Source of the DNA: Halobacillus halophilus DSM 2266
Lineage (GTDB): Bacteria > Bacillota > Bacilli > Bacillales > Halobacillaceae
Length of the DNA stretch: 64,000 bases
Direction: 5' to 3'
NCBI RefSeq assembly: GCF_000284515.1
Contig: NC_017668.1
Span: forward strand, 3,100,001-3,164,000
Shown here: in pieces, positions 1 to 9,149 of the stretch
Layout of the letters: every line of letters starts with the position of its first letter
Position numbering within the stretch: position 1 is the stretch's first letter
The notes under the pieces: model-generated
What the model was told of the DNA's origin: nothing
The model's input: the letters and a program-made list of their open reading frames with translations, nothing else
Databases searched by the model: none
Made by a program: the position numbers and the translations under genes

Positions 1-211
1 CCATTCCTAATGTGATGACAGCATCGGGATTAATGTGGTGATAATGAGTAATCAGCTCTTCAGCTGAACGATTAAAATCTACGGGCAGGACCACCCCGTG
101 GATAGTATAATTTCCGATCGTCCGTCCATTCAGATATTCTACGATGGATTCGGTCGGGTTGAACGCAAAATTTAAAAAAGGTTCAAAACCTGTTAATAAT
201 AATTTTTTCAT
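1..211 (-). CDS. pcp: Pyroglutamyl-peptidase I, N-terminal part (partial)
   Basis: The reverse strand from 211 to the window edge encodes about 70 residues that begin MKKLLLTGFEPF and continue with NPTE and a later LPVDF stretch, the typical opening of pyrrolidone-carboxylate peptidase, a cytosolic cysteine peptidase that removes N-terminal pyroglutamate. The start is an ATG at 211 with an AAAGGCGG ribosome site a few bases upstream. The catalytic Glu/Cys/His region lies outside the window, so only family membership by the N-terminus can be claimed. Confidence 0.85.
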   Translation of the reverse strand, partial: MKKLLLTGFEPFLNFAFNPTESIVEYLNGRTIGNYTIHGVVLPVDFNRSAEELITHYHHINPDAVITLGM

Positions 212-232
212 GTGTAGACCGCCTTTCTTACT

Positions 233-604
233 TTATGAGAGGAGACACAAAAGAATAATAGAATACAGTATGGATCCTCCCCCTGCTGCTAAGAAGATCA
301 ACTTACCGCGACTAAGCCATACTTCTTTCCAATCTCTCCATTCGAAATCTTCTGCAATTCTCTCATCTGCGCGCTCCTGAGCTCTCGAATGTGGAACGAT
401 CAATTGAGAGAGTCTCTTAAAACCTCCGAAAAAAAGTTGAAGAAATCCCGTTTGGCCAATATAAAAGCTGGCTCCAATAATAAGAAGAATGAGCCCCCAA
501 TAAAATGATTCGTTGATTACTTCTGCTTCCTCAAGACCCATTCCCCACTGAATCAAAAACCATGCAGAAAATGAGAGTAACAATGTAATAATGTAGATTT
601 TCAA
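233..604 (-). CDS. Small membrane protein (DUF3899-like)
   Basis: A 123-residue protein with a hydrophobic N-terminal segment (about residues 4-20), a second at 33-52 and a third at the C-terminus (about 101-121), separated by a charged loop rich in Arg and Glu. Size and layout fit the small membrane proteins annotated DUF3899 in Bacillaceae, but I recognise the family only weakly. It lies just upstream of pcp on the same strand with a 21-base gap, so the two may be cotranscribed. Function is unknown. Confidence 0.7.
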   Translation of the reverse strand: MKIYIITLLLSFSAWFLIQWGMGLEEAEVINESFYWGLILLIIGASFYIGQTGFLQLFFGGFKRLSQLIVPHSRAQERADERIAEDFEWRDWKEVWLSRGKLIFLAAGGGSILYSIILLCLLS

Positions 605-744
605 GTAGATGCTCCTATCACGGACATAGATAAAACAAGACTTACTTCTCTTTAAGAAAGGACCAATCTATCATTCTTCTGGTTGATTATTATGGTAGAA
701 TAGAATAAGGTTTTTCACCATAAGAGGTAAAGGGGAAGGTATGT

Positions 745-1608
745 ATGTCTAGTCAATATAATTTAGCCTCTTCCGAATTTCATTCATTAAAATCGGTGTC
801 CAGTAAAATGTTTGAAATCATCAGCAGGCAATTAAATGTAAATACAGCATATGTTACAAAGCGTGGCGACACAGCGATGACAGTTCTTTGCTCGTTTAAT
901 AGAGAGGACGAAATTATTCCAGAAGGTTATAGCGTGGAGTATGGCGGCACCTACTGCCGACTGATTATCTCGGAAGATAACAACTTCATGCACACGAGTA
1001 ATTTATCAAAAGATGAATTAACTAGAGAACTCGAAGTTACCTCCCAGTTGGAAGTGAAAGGCTTTCTTGGTGTCACGTTAAAAAACACAGATGGTCACGT
1101 ATTCGGTACCTTATGTGTGATGGATAAAGAAGAAAAGGACTTCAGTAAAGAAGATGTAGAATATTTAAAGTCAATGGCGGACATTCTTTCTCATCTTATT
1201 GACTTGGATGAAACAAAATATAACATGGGTCTTTTAAACGTCCCTATTATTCCGATTACAAGCGGCGTTTCTATCTTAACACTGCAAGGTATTATTGATG
1301 GGTACAGAGCCGATAAAATTATGGAAACGGTACTTCAGTACGGAGTTGATCACGACATCGACTCTTTCGTTATCGACTTGTCCGGACTGGTAATCGTGGA
1401 TAACACCTTTCCAAGTGTGCTGATTGAACTGGTGCGATCTTTAAAACTAATGGGAATGGAAACCATTATGACGGGGATTACGCCGGAAATTGCCAAACAT
1501 GAAGTTAACAATACTCAGCTTCTTCATCTAAATACTAAAACGGTGCCGAATCTGGAGACCGCGCTTGAGTATATTGGATTTAGGTTGATTGAAAAGCAGG
1601 AAACGTAA
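745..1608 (+). CDS. GAF-STAS domain signalling protein
   Basis: Residues about 10-155 look like a GAF sensor domain (the stretch around VTLKNTDGHVFGTLCVMD is typical), and residues about 165-280 form a STAS domain with the predicted phosphoacceptor region SFVIDLSGLVIVD. This architecture is seen in RsbR-type paralogues and related partner-switching regulators of Bacillaceae, where the STAS part is a switch-kinase substrate. In this copy the position usually held by Ser/Thr after the DLSG loop reads VIVDNT, so phosphorylation is uncertain. Start chosen at 745 because AGGGGAAGG precedes it by six bases; an ATG at 741 runs into a stop at once. Monocistronic, followed by a strong hairpin. Confidence 0.8.
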   Translation: MSSQYNLASSEFHSLKSVSSKMFEIISRQLNVNTAYVTKRGDTAMTVLCSFNREDEIIPEGYSVEYGGTYCRLIISEDNNFMHTSNLSKDELTRELEVTSQLEVKGFLGVTLKNTDGHVFGTLCVMDKEEKDFSKEDVEYLKSMADILSHLIDLDETKYNMGLLNVPIIPITSGVSILTLQGIIDGYRADKIMETVLQYGVDHDIDSFVIDLSGLVIVDNTFPSVLIELVRSLKLMGMETIMTGITPEIAKHEVNNTQLLHLNTKTVPNLETALEYIGFRLIEKQET

Positions 1609-1627
1609 ACTCAATTTAAAATAGTTC

Positions 1628-1670
1628 ACAAGAAAGCGCAGCTTCCAAGTGGGAAGCTGTGCTTTCTTGT
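1628..1670. terminator. Bidirectional terminator hairpin
   Basis: A 19-base stem with one G-U pair and a five-base loop (arms 1628-1646 and 1652-1670) lies between the convergent GAF-STAS and FUSC genes. It can serve both strands. Confidence 0.8.
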
Positions 1671-1687
1671 ACGTTTATGTTTTCCTG

Positions 1688-3871
1688 CTACTTCCTTTTG
1701 TCTACCCCCATATGTTCACCCATCATCAGGAGCGATTGATTAATCTTCCAAATATAGTATAAATGATGAACAAGATCACCTTGATTTTCTTGATAATCAG
1801 GGGCGAACCGTTCGATTTTTTCCCTTTCTTCCTGTAAATCATACATTGTCCCTGCCCATTCATCCGTTTCAATCATCTTCGTTAAAACTTGGATGTTATG
1901 AGTAAATTTCTCTTCTACTGATAGAAATACGCTACTGACTTCTTTTGGATAGTAGAAATTCTTTTGGTACGAAGAGGCAACCAAGTGCTTCGCATAATAG
2001 TTAATGGCAGTGAAAATAGTAATCCAGCGCGGAAGTCCAGAATATTTCCGGGCACCCGGTCCTTGAAGAACAGGTTTGGACTCGTCTTCAATTGTTTGAA
2101 TCTTGCCATCCAGTTCAAAAGCGAGACCCGCCAAGTCTTTGACGCCAGTCGGACGCTTCAGACTTTGAATATACTGGTTCACGTACGATTCCAGTTCATT
2201 TAAATAATCCGTGAAAGCTTCTGATACCTTGTCCATCGTTTTAGTAGGATAAATAAAAGCTGAAACTCCTAAAGCTATAGCACCACCGGCAATGGTATCT
2301 ATAACGCGGGCCCCTAACAGTTCAATACTAATTCCACCCAGTATGAGGTCATACATAAAAGCTATAAGCATGGTAATAAATAAACTCATGATGGTGTACG
2401 AAACCGTTAATAAGTAAAAAGCTAAAAAGATCACCGCAAATAGGAGAATCACTTCGAGCGTCGAGTGGCCGGACACAAGGCTCGCGAGGATAAAGCCAAT
2501 CACTGCACCGATGAGCGTTCCCACCGAACGCTCTAATCCTTTCAAATACGTCCGTCCCACCGTTTCTGTGCCCAGTTGAACAATAAACGTTGTCAGCAGT
2601 ACCCAGTATGGCTGAATTGGGGAGATTAGGTAGCCTACTATAATGGCAATCGTTCCAGCAATAAGAGATTGTATTGCTTTTTTTGTAGTAGGCTTTAGCC
2701 CCTTATCTTCCTTCTCGTCTTCTTCGTCCTCTTCCGCTTCATCTTCTAAATCCGCGTCTGGAATGTCGATTGCTTGGAGCGAATACTGGATAAGAAGTGC
2801 TCCTTCCGTTACATGCGCCGCAATCGCCTCTATACGGCGAAGCAAGTAAAGCCACCCTTCCGGCTGCGAAGGCTGTTTGTTAAATAAATCATTAATGAAG
2901 TCCTGCAGCGATCTAATGACATATTCTGCTTCTGCGAGGTTTTTTTCCTTGTAGTCCTGGTCTAGGACTTCGGCCGCCTGCAACGTGGAAATAACCTGGA
3001 CAAGCAATTTACGCAGTTCAGCCATCTCCAGTGCATCATCTTTTTTCAACTTTTGCAGGCTGTCAGCCAGAGTCATAACAAACATAGCCGTATCAAAAAC
3101 ATAGAGCTTAAGCTGCTTGGCTGTAAGACCTGGCCAAATACCTTTAATGTCCTGAGCACTTAAGTCAGTGGAAACATTATTCGCGTATTCCCTCAACTTC
3201 CGCACGTTGTATTCAAGCTTTCTTACCCGTGATTCACTCGTTTCAGGATCCTTAATGATCTCAATTAATAGTTGAAACGTAAGGTTTGCTTGGCGGTGAA
3301 AAGAGCGCATGCTCCGCTTGAGAAGCTGGACTGAGTCTTTAAAAATAACAAAATTATAAAGGAATGCGTAGATAATTCCGATGGCGATCGCCAAATAAAA
3401 CAAGGGGAATTGGGCGGGTGATAATTTCAAAAAAGAAGAAAAATATACTGTAAAAAAGCCGATCATACCAAGAGAAAAGTAACGACTGCCGTACCTCGAG
3501 AAGTAAAAGGCGCTAAATATGATGGCTATCATCAATGCTGAAACGAGGATGGCGTTCCAGGCCAATAAGGAACCTAACGTCACGCCGCATCCAGCGGACA
3601 GCGCGAGCAGCAGCGTAGTCACTTGTTTCTTTTCCTTCGTATCATCCATTACGACCATAATCCCCATGAGACCGGCTATCCCTGAGATGATGGATGGCAA
3701 AAGCGGCTCAAAACCCAGCAAATTTAAGATAAGTGTAGTTGTAAAAACAGAGGAAATTAAACTAATGGTCGCTTTACCAGCCTGATTCAGCCGTTTCCGG
3801 CCCGGATCAGAGGCTAGTAACCGGCGGAGCCAATAGGATCTATATATGAATTGCTTCACTGCAGCATCCAC
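1688..3871 (-). CDS. FUSC-family membrane protein (aromatic acid/fusaric acid exporter-like)
   Basis: 727 residues with two membrane blocks: about five to six helices in residues 30-180 and another set around 395-545, each followed by a long helical cytoplasmic region. This duplicated arrangement and the sequence style match the FUSC / YccS family of putative aromatic-acid or fusaric-acid exporters. A run of acidic residues (about 373-390, mostly Glu and Asp) precedes the second membrane block, probably a flexible linker. Substrate unknown. Monocistronic, converging on the GAF-STAS gene. Confidence 0.8.
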   Translation of the reverse strand: MDAAVKQFIYRSYWLRRLLASDPGRKRLNQAGKATISLISSVFTTTLILNLLGFEPLLPSIISGIAGLMGIMVVMDDTKEKKQVTTLLLALSAGCGVTLGSLLAWNAILVSALMIAIIFSAFYFSRYGSRYFSLGMIGFFTVYFSSFLKLSPAQFPLFYLAIAIGIIYAFLYNFVIFKDSVQLLKRSMRSFHRQANLTFQLLIEIIKDPETSESRVRKLEYNVRKLREYANNVSTDLSAQDIKGIWPGLTAKQLKLYVFDTAMFVMTLADSLQKLKKDDALEMAELRKLLVQVISTLQAAEVLDQDYKEKNLAEAEYVIRSLQDFINDLFNKQPSQPEGWLYLLRRIEAIAAHVTEGALLIQYSLQAIDIPDADLEDEAEEDEEDEKEDKGLKPTTKKAIQSLIAGTIAIIVGYLISPIQPYWVLLTTFIVQLGTETVGRTYLKGLERSVGTLIGAVIGFILASLVSGHSTLEVILLFAVIFLAFYLLTVSYTIMSLFITMLIAFMYDLILGGISIELLGARVIDTIAGGAIALGVSAFIYPTKTMDKVSEAFTDYLNELESYVNQYIQSLKRPTGVKDLAGLAFELDGKIQTIEDESKPVLQGPGARKYSGLPRWITIFTAINYYAKHLVASSYQKNFYYPKEVSSVFLSVEEKFTHNIQVLTKMIETDEWAGTMYDLQEEREKIERFAPDYQENQGDLVHHLYYIWKINQSLLMMGEHMGVDKRK

Positions 3872-3959
3872 CTTTTTGTATTCATCGCTTATTTTTTTAC
3901 TTCTTCTATGTTAAGGGGTTTTAGCGTTCGGAACAACTTTTTTGTCCCGTCTGAACCAC

Positions 3960-3991
3960 AAAAAACCACCTGCAAATCAGTAAGCAGATGG
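3960..3991 (-). terminator. Terminator of the amino-sugar operon
   Basis: On the reverse strand an 8-bp stem CCATCTGC/GCAGGTGG (one G-U) is followed by six T residues, about 90 bases downstream of the RpiR regulator gene. Confidence 0.6.
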
Positions 3992-4037
3992 GAGAAAATT
4001 ATTCAATAACTAAGATTGAATAATAGGGAATTTTTGT

Positions 4038-4053
4038 ATGACCTGAGGTGGAA
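4038..4053. repeat. GACCTGAGGTGG repeat, single arm
   Basis: ATGACCTGAGGTGGAA recurs at 10212-10227 and in the palindromes at 28796-28859 and 29478-29534. This copy has no nearby inverted partner and sits just past the 3' end of the amino-sugar operon, in the same direction as the copy at its 5' end. Confidence 0.7.
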
Positions 4054-4078
4054 TTAAATGGATGAATGGATAAACCAG

Positions 4079-4945
4079 TTATTTTCCTTTCAGCTGGTTC
4101 ATCACATCTGTAATTTCATTAAAGTAGGCGGAGGCTTGCTCGTACTGCTCCGTAACCAAGTTGACAAACAGGATATCGATCATATGCAGCTGGGCTAGAC
4201 GGGAAGAAGTCGCACCACTCCGGAATGGCGCTGGTATCTCCCGGGAAGCGGAAATAAACAGGGAAATATTAGCTGAATTCGTCACCGGTGACTGACCGTA
4301 TCTTGTCAGGCTGATCGTTTTTGCCCCTTTTTCCTTCGCGATCTCCATGACTTTAGCTGTTTCATACGTTTCTCCGGAAAATGAAATCCCAAAGACGACG
4401 TCCTGCTCATCCACGTTAGCAATATTCATGACCGCATTGTGAAGGTCTGTAAAGGCGGACGTACTTTTGTTCATCCTCAAGAATTTCTGCTGAGCATCCT
4501 GAGCCACAATGCCAGACGCCCCCACACCAAAGAAGTGGATTCTCCGGGCGTTCTTAAGTACCTCAACCGCCCGCGCCAAAGTTTGATAATCGACCAGCTC
4601 AGTCGTTTCATTGATTGCCTGCATGCTGTTACTCGTTACTTTTTCTACAATAGAGTCCGGCTGCTCGCCCGGCTGAATATCCCGGTATTTGGAGCCGGGC
4701 TTTTTCTGTAAATCACCGGATATGCGCAATTTGAGCTCTTGTAATCCTTTTAACCCCAGAGACTTGCACAATCTCATGACCGCCGCGCTGCTGGTAGAAC
4801 TTAATTCTCCCAGCTGACTGGCCGTACAGTGAATCGCCTCATGGGGCTGATCAAGTATAAACTGCGCGATTTTACGCTCAGATGGGGGAAGCTTATCCTT
4901 CATTTCGTTCAATATCACGAGCCCGCCGGTTAAAGAATTTTTCAT
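4079..4945 (-). CDS. MurR/RpiR-family transcriptional regulator
   Basis: N-terminal HTH_6 domain (about residues 5-80, with QLGELSSTSSAAVMRLCKSL as the helix-turn-helix) followed by a sugar-phosphate-binding SIS domain (about 125-255, with FGVGASGIVAQD). RpiR regulators of this type sense amino-sugar phosphates such as MurNAc-6-phosphate and usually repress the operon they sit in. A GTG at 4954 is in frame, but ATG 4945 has GGGGTGA at proper distance and leaves 14 bases after the permease stop. Last gene of the kinase-MurQ-ABC operon, so it is probably the specific regulator; the likely operator is the inverted repeat at 10143-10189. Confidence 0.88.
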   Translation of the reverse strand: MKNSLTGGLVILNEMKDKLPPSERKIAQFILDQPHEAIHCTASQLGELSSTSSAAVMRLCKSLGLKGLQELKLRISGDLQKKPGSKYRDIQPGEQPDSIVEKVTSNSMQAINETTELVDYQTLARAVEVLKNARRIHFFGVGASGIVAQDAQQKFLRMNKSTSAFTDLHNAVMNIANVDEQDVVFGISFSGETYETAKVMEIAKEKGAKTISLTRYGQSPVTNSANISLFISASREIPAPFRSGATSSRLAQLHMIDILFVNLVTEQYEQASAYFNEITDVMNQLKGK

Positions 4946-4959
4946 CCATATCACCCCGC

Positions 4960-5799
4960 TTATCCTTTTATAGCTCCTTCAGTCATGCCTTTCACAATCC
5001 TGCGCTGGAAGATCGCATAGAGAATAATGACTGGAACAATCGCAATGACAAGACTTGCAAACAGCGTGCCCCATGCATTGGTATATTGCGTCTCATTACT
5101 AATGTAATCAATGGCGAGTGCCAGCGTATAGTTCTCTTCGGATTGTAAAAAAATCAACGCCATAAAGTATTCATTCCAAAATTGTATCATGTTCATGATA
5201 GTTACGGTAATAATCCCTGTGGTCGAAAGTGGTGTGATAATTTTCCATAGAATGCCGTAAGGGCTCATCCCATCAATGGATGCAGCCTCCTCCAATGATT
5301 TAGGGATCGTTGCCATAAAGCTGGTCAGCACAAAAATACTGAAAGGAAGCTGACTCACGGCATAAACGATCGCGAGGCCGAAGATATTATCAAGCAGATT
5401 CAGCTGCATCAATAAGAAAAACAACGGAATCCACCCGAGCACCATCGGAATCATCATCGCTGAAATATACAACGTAAATAACAGCCGGTTACCCCGGAAC
5501 CTCATCCTCTCCAGAGCATAAGAAGTCGGAATGGCCATAGCAAGCGTCAATAACGCCCCAAGACCGGTCACAATTAAACTATTAAATACACTGATATCGA
5601 TATTATAATTGGTCCATGCGTCCACGAAGTTACCGAAATTAAATGATTCAGGCATACCCCAGGGATTGGAGTAAATCTCAGCATTGGATTTAAAGGCCCC
5701 GAGAATCATCCATACGATCGGATATAAAACAGCGAGCGACCAAATAATGAGTGGAATGCGCACAATAGATCGTGAGAAAAATCCGCCTTTACGTTTCAC
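4960..5799 (-). CDS. Carbohydrate ABC transporter permease, MalG type
   Basis: 279 residues with six predicted membrane helices and the cytoplasmic EAA motif (EEAASIDGMSPYGILWKIITPL, residues about 170-190), which contacts the ATPase. It fits the CUT1 family of sugar permeases (MalG/UgpE/AraQ-like). It follows the partner permease by 18 bases and precedes the RpiR gene. No ATPase gene lies in the cluster, so a shared MsmX-type ATPase is expected, as is usual for Bacillaceae CUT1 importers. Confidence 0.9.
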   Translation of the reverse strand: MKRKGGFFSRSIVRIPLIIWSLAVLYPIVWMILGAFKSNAEIYSNPWGMPESFNFGNFVDAWTNYNIDISVFNSLIVTGLGALLTLAMAIPTSYALERMRFRGNRLLFTLYISAMMIPMVLGWIPLFFLLMQLNLLDNIFGLAIVYAVSQLPFSIFVLTSFMATIPKSLEEAASIDGMSPYGILWKIITPLSTTGIITVTIMNMIQFWNEYFMALIFLQSEENYTLALAIDYISNETQYTNAWGTLFASLVIAIVPVIILYAIFQRRIVKGMTEGAIKG

Positions 5800-5817
5800 T
5801 GTGTCCCCTCCTGCCGG

Positions 5818-6720
5818 TTAATATTCTACTTTCTCTCTTCTCATAAAGAATTGCATAATCAGCACGGTGATTAACGATAAAATCAGGATCATGACACCGA
5901 TCGTCGCCCCGTAGCCAAAGTTGTATTTTACAAACGCCTGTTCATATAAGTATGACCCCATCACGTGTGTGGAGTTATTCGGACCGCCCTTTGTCATTAC
6001 TTGAACGATAATAAAAGACCCATTCAATGTAGTAATAATAATGTATAAAATGGATATTTTAATCTGCGGCCAAATCAGTGGAAGCGTTACTTTCCAAAAC
6101 TGCTGCCATTCCGTCGCTCCATCAATTTCCGCGGCTTCATAGTAGCTTTTTGAGATATTTGAAATTCCACCCATCAGCATAAGCATGAATAATCCTATTC
6201 CCGCCCAGACGGAAGGCAGCACTAGACTTGGCAGTGCCCAATCTTCACTTCCAAGCCACGGGCGCGTCCAGCTTTCAAGGCCGATAAATTCCAGGCCTGA
6301 GTTCACAAGCCCAAGACTCGGGTTGTAGATGAACATCCACAGAATACCGATAACCACCACCGACATAATATTCGGGAAGAAAAAGACGATGCGGTAAAAA
6401 GGGGCTTCTTTTATTTTCATTTGGGTTAACGCGACTGCAAAAAACGTTGCTAGAATCATGATGCCAATCACTTTCGTAACCACAAGAAAATAGTCATGAA
6501 GTATAGTTAAGGGGATAATATCATCGTTTAACAGCCGTTTATAATTATCGAATCCGACAAACTCTGCGAGAGACGATGCTCCCGACCACTCAAAAAAAGA
6601 GTAATACAATCCATTGAACAATGGATAGAGAGTAAATACTGAAAACATTATGAACGTAGGTACGAGACAAAAAGCAAGAAACAGATTACGCTGCTTTTTC
6701 GACTGAACCATCTCTTTCAC
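5818..6720 (-). CDS. Carbohydrate ABC transporter permease, MalF/UgpA type
   Basis: 300 residues, six membrane helices and the EAA loop EAAEIDGATEWQQFWKVTLP (about residues 192-211). It pairs with the MalG-type permease downstream to form the channel of a CUT1 sugar importer. Together with the binding protein, MurQ and kinase genes, the likely cargo is an amino sugar or murein-derived saccharide; this is inference from context. Confidence 0.9.
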   Translation of the reverse strand: MKEMVQSKKQRNLFLAFCLVPTFIMFSVFTLYPLFNGLYYSFFEWSGASSLAEFVGFDNYKRLLNDDIIPLTILHDYFLVVTKVIGIMILATFFAVALTQMKIKEAPFYRIVFFFPNIMSVVVIGILWMFIYNPSLGLVNSGLEFIGLESWTRPWLGSEDWALPSLVLPSVWAGIGLFMLMLMGGISNISKSYYEAAEIDGATEWQQFWKVTLPLIWPQIKISILYIIITTLNGSFIIVQVMTKGGPNNSTHVMGSYLYEQAFVKYNFGYGATIGVMILILSLITVLIMQFFMRREKVEY

Positions 6721-6739
6721 CTCTTTTCAGGATAGGTAG

Positions 6740-6781
6740 TAAAAATGGAATGTGGAATTGGCTTCAGCCTCCACATTCCAT
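6740..6781 (-). terminator. Intercistronic hairpin with T-run
   Basis: A perfect 12-bp stem (6745-6756 with 6770-6781) and a short T-run on the reverse strand lie between the binding-protein and first permease genes. Such hairpins often end part of the transcripts or protect the upstream message, so that binding protein is made in excess over permease. Confidence 0.7.
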
Positions 6782-6793
6782 CCCTTTTATGTC

Positions 6794-8164
6794 TTATTCC
6801 AAATTGCTGCGATACTCACTGGCTGCTTTTTCAGCTTCTTCTACAAACTCTTCCGCTGTAATATTACCAAGCATCAGGGAAACGAGTGAGTTACTGATTG
6901 GCGTTTCTAAATTTGAACTCATCGGGTGTGGTTTCTGATAAATTTGAACCTGATCCGGATCGTTGATCATCTTATTCGCTTCGATTAAGAACTGTGGAAC
7001 TTCTTCGCTGGATGCTAAGTCCACACCTTGAAGGTTCATAATCGCACCGGTGTGCTCAGAAAACAATTTCGCATATTCCTTCGTAAACACAAATTCTACA
7101 AATGCTTTGGCTGCTTCTGGGTTCTCCGCTTTTTCAGCAATAGCTAGCGGTCTCAAGTCCGGCACAATCGCATATGGGTCCCCTTCATCCTGCATAGGAG
7201 ACGGGATAAAACCATACTGGAAGTCTTCCGGCGTATCTTTTTCCATTTCATTTGGAAGCCAGAACCCAACAGGAATGAACGCGTTATCGTGCATCAGGAA
7301 GTTCATTTGCGACTGCGTATGGTTCAAAGCGCCAAATCCAGGATCAATATAGCCTTCTTTCTGCATCTGTTCTACTTTTTTCATTACATTAAGTACTGGT
7401 TCACTGGTCCAGGCGCCTTCTTCCCCTGTGATGACCTTATTTAGAAGTTCGTCACCGCCTGCAGCACCGAATGCTGGATACAGCATGCCCCGTAAGAAGT
7501 AATAAGGATACTGGCCCGTGGTTACAAATGGAGCAATGTCTTCTTCTTGTTTAATCTGTCCCATGGTATCCATGAAACCCGGGAAGTCTTTCGGCACATC
7601 CCAGCCTTTTTCCTCAAACCAGGCACTGTCATACCATGTACCCCACGTATCAAAAACGAGTGGCAGACTATAAACATCGCCATCATATTTAGCCGGATCT
7701 ACAATAAAGCTTTCACTTAACGGAGTACCGTCTTCAAGTTCGATCCCGTTCATCCAATCCGTCAGATTCATCAGCTGACCATCTTCCACCATTTGAGTTT
7801 CACTGGATCCCGCACCATCAATATAGACAACATCAGGCGGATCATCGGATACCCAGCGCGAACGCATCTCTTCGTTGATATTTGGGCCCGCATGTTCCGT
7901 TATGGTTACATCAGGGTATTTCTCTTTAAAATCACCGATAACTTCCTTCCACCATGAATCTCCATATCCTCCAACGAAGTACTGAATTTCAAGTTCCCCG
8001 GAAATTTCTCCGTCTCCACCAGATTCAGAGCTTCCTTCCGAATCAGAACCTTCACTTTCACTGCTTGTGTCCTCCGATCCTGCTCCCGGAGCGCACGCTG
8101 CTAAAACTAAAACCAAAAATGCCACCAACATGAACCAGGCCGATTGTTTTCGCCAAATGGTCAA
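6794..8164 (-). CDS. Sugar ABC transporter substrate-binding lipoprotein
   Basis: 456 residues. The N-terminus has a signal peptide ending in the lipobox LVLAAC, with Cys about residue 24 as the lipid anchor, then an acidic Ser/Gly/Glu linker and a family-1 extracellular solute-binding fold. It captures the sugar outside the membrane for the two permeases that follow. The strongly acidic linker suits a salt-adapted secreted protein. Ligand not deducible from sequence; neighbours suggest MurNAc, GlcNAc or a disaccharide of them. Confidence 0.9.
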   Translation of the reverse strand: MTIWRKQSAWFMLVAFLVLVLAACAPGAGSEDTSSESEGSDSEGSSESGGDGEISGELEIQYFVGGYGDSWWKEVIGDFKEKYPDVTITEHAGPNINEEMRSRWVSDDPPDVVYIDGAGSSETQMVEDGQLMNLTDWMNGIELEDGTPLSESFIVDPAKYDGDVYSLPLVFDTWGTWYDSAWFEEKGWDVPKDFPGFMDTMGQIKQEEDIAPFVTTGQYPYYFLRGMLYPAFGAAGGDELLNKVITGEEGAWTSEPVLNVMKKVEQMQKEGYIDPGFGALNHTQSQMNFLMHDNAFIPVGFWLPNEMEKDTPEDFQYGFIPSPMQDEGDPYAIVPDLRPLAIAEKAENPEAAKAFVEFVFTKEYAKLFSEHTGAIMNLQGVDLASSEEVPQFLIEANKMINDPDQVQIYQKPHPMSSNLETPISNSLVSLMLGNITAEEFVEEAEKAASEYRSNLE

Positions 8165-8222
8165 TGCAAGCTCCCCCTTTTATTTGGTAAATTTATTTGA
8201 AACCCACAGTGTGGTGTTCAAA

Positions 8223-9131
8223 TCATTCATCCTGTGTTCTCAGTGCCTGCCGCAGATGCCCCTCGTTCTTATCCAGCAGGTTAAGTGCTTTTTCATAAGA
8301 AACGCCTGACTGGAGCATGACAATAGCCGGCTTCACTTGAAAATCTGCCTCCACTAAGGTCTGGTCAGCTTTTTCATAAGATGTCTGCGTGCACTCCACA
8401 ATAATCCGTTTGGCCCGCTCGCGCAGCTTATGATTACTCGCGTGAACGTCGACCATTAAATTCTCATATACCTTTCCGAGATGAACCATCGTTGTGGTGC
8501 TGATCATGTTCAATATCATCTTGTGGGCGGTAGCGGCTTTCAACCGAGTCGATCCTGTTAATACTTCTGGTCCTACCACTACTTCAATGGAAGTTTCGGC
8601 AAAAGCACTGATTTCCGACAAGGGATTGCACGAGAGCGATATCGTATAAGCCCCTTTCTCCCCTGCGTATTTCAAAGCTCCGATTGGATAAGGCGTACGG
8701 CCGCTTGCTGTAATTCCGACCACCACATCCAGGTCAGTGAGCTGTTTATCTTTGAGATCCATTTTTCCCTGCTGCTCATTGTCCTCTGTATTTTCACGCG
8801 CACGGGCTAGCGCATCGCCTCCGCCTGCCATAACAGCCTGGACTTTATCCGGCGGGACCATAAACGTAGGGGGACATTCTGACGCATCCAGGATTCCAAG
8901 TCTCCCACTTGTTCCTGCCCCAACGTAAAACAATCGTCCTCCTTTTTTTAAAGCTGTGGTAATATACTTAATCGCTTCCTCCACTTGCGGAAGTACGGTT
9001 TGCACAGCTTCCGCAACTCGCTGGTCTTCTTTATTCATTACCGTGAGGATTTCACCAGTCGACATTTGATCCATATGTTTTGACCGCAGATTACGCTGCT
9101 CTGTAGTTAATAAAGCTAAAGAATCTTCCAT
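8223..9131 (-). CDS. murQ: N-acetylmuramic acid 6-phosphate etherase
   Basis: 302 residues with the SIS fold and the family signatures FYVGAGTSGRLGILDASECP and VGITASGRTPYP. The enzyme splits the lactyl ether of MurNAc-6-phosphate, giving GlcNAc-6-phosphate and D-lactate, in cytoplasmic murein recycling. Start taken at ATG 9131 because AGGTGG lies eight bases upstream; an in-frame GTG at 9143 has no such site. It lies 18 bases after the sugar kinase gene, implying the kinase supplies its substrate. Confidence 0.95.
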   Translation of the reverse strand: MEDSLALLTTEQRNLRSKHMDQMSTGEILTVMNKEDQRVAEAVQTVLPQVEEAIKYITTALKKGGRLFYVGAGTSGRLGILDASECPPTFMVPPDKVQAVMAGGGDALARARENTEDNEQQGKMDLKDKQLTDLDVVVGITASGRTPYPIGALKYAGEKGAYTISLSCNPLSEISAFAETSIEVVVGPEVLTGSTRLKAATAHKMILNMISTTTMVHLGKVYENLMVDVHASNHKLRERAKRIIVECTQTSYEKADQTLVEADFQVKPAIVMLQSGVSYEKALNLLDKNEGHLRQALRTQDE

Positions 9132-9149
9132 ATTCCTTACCACCTTTCT

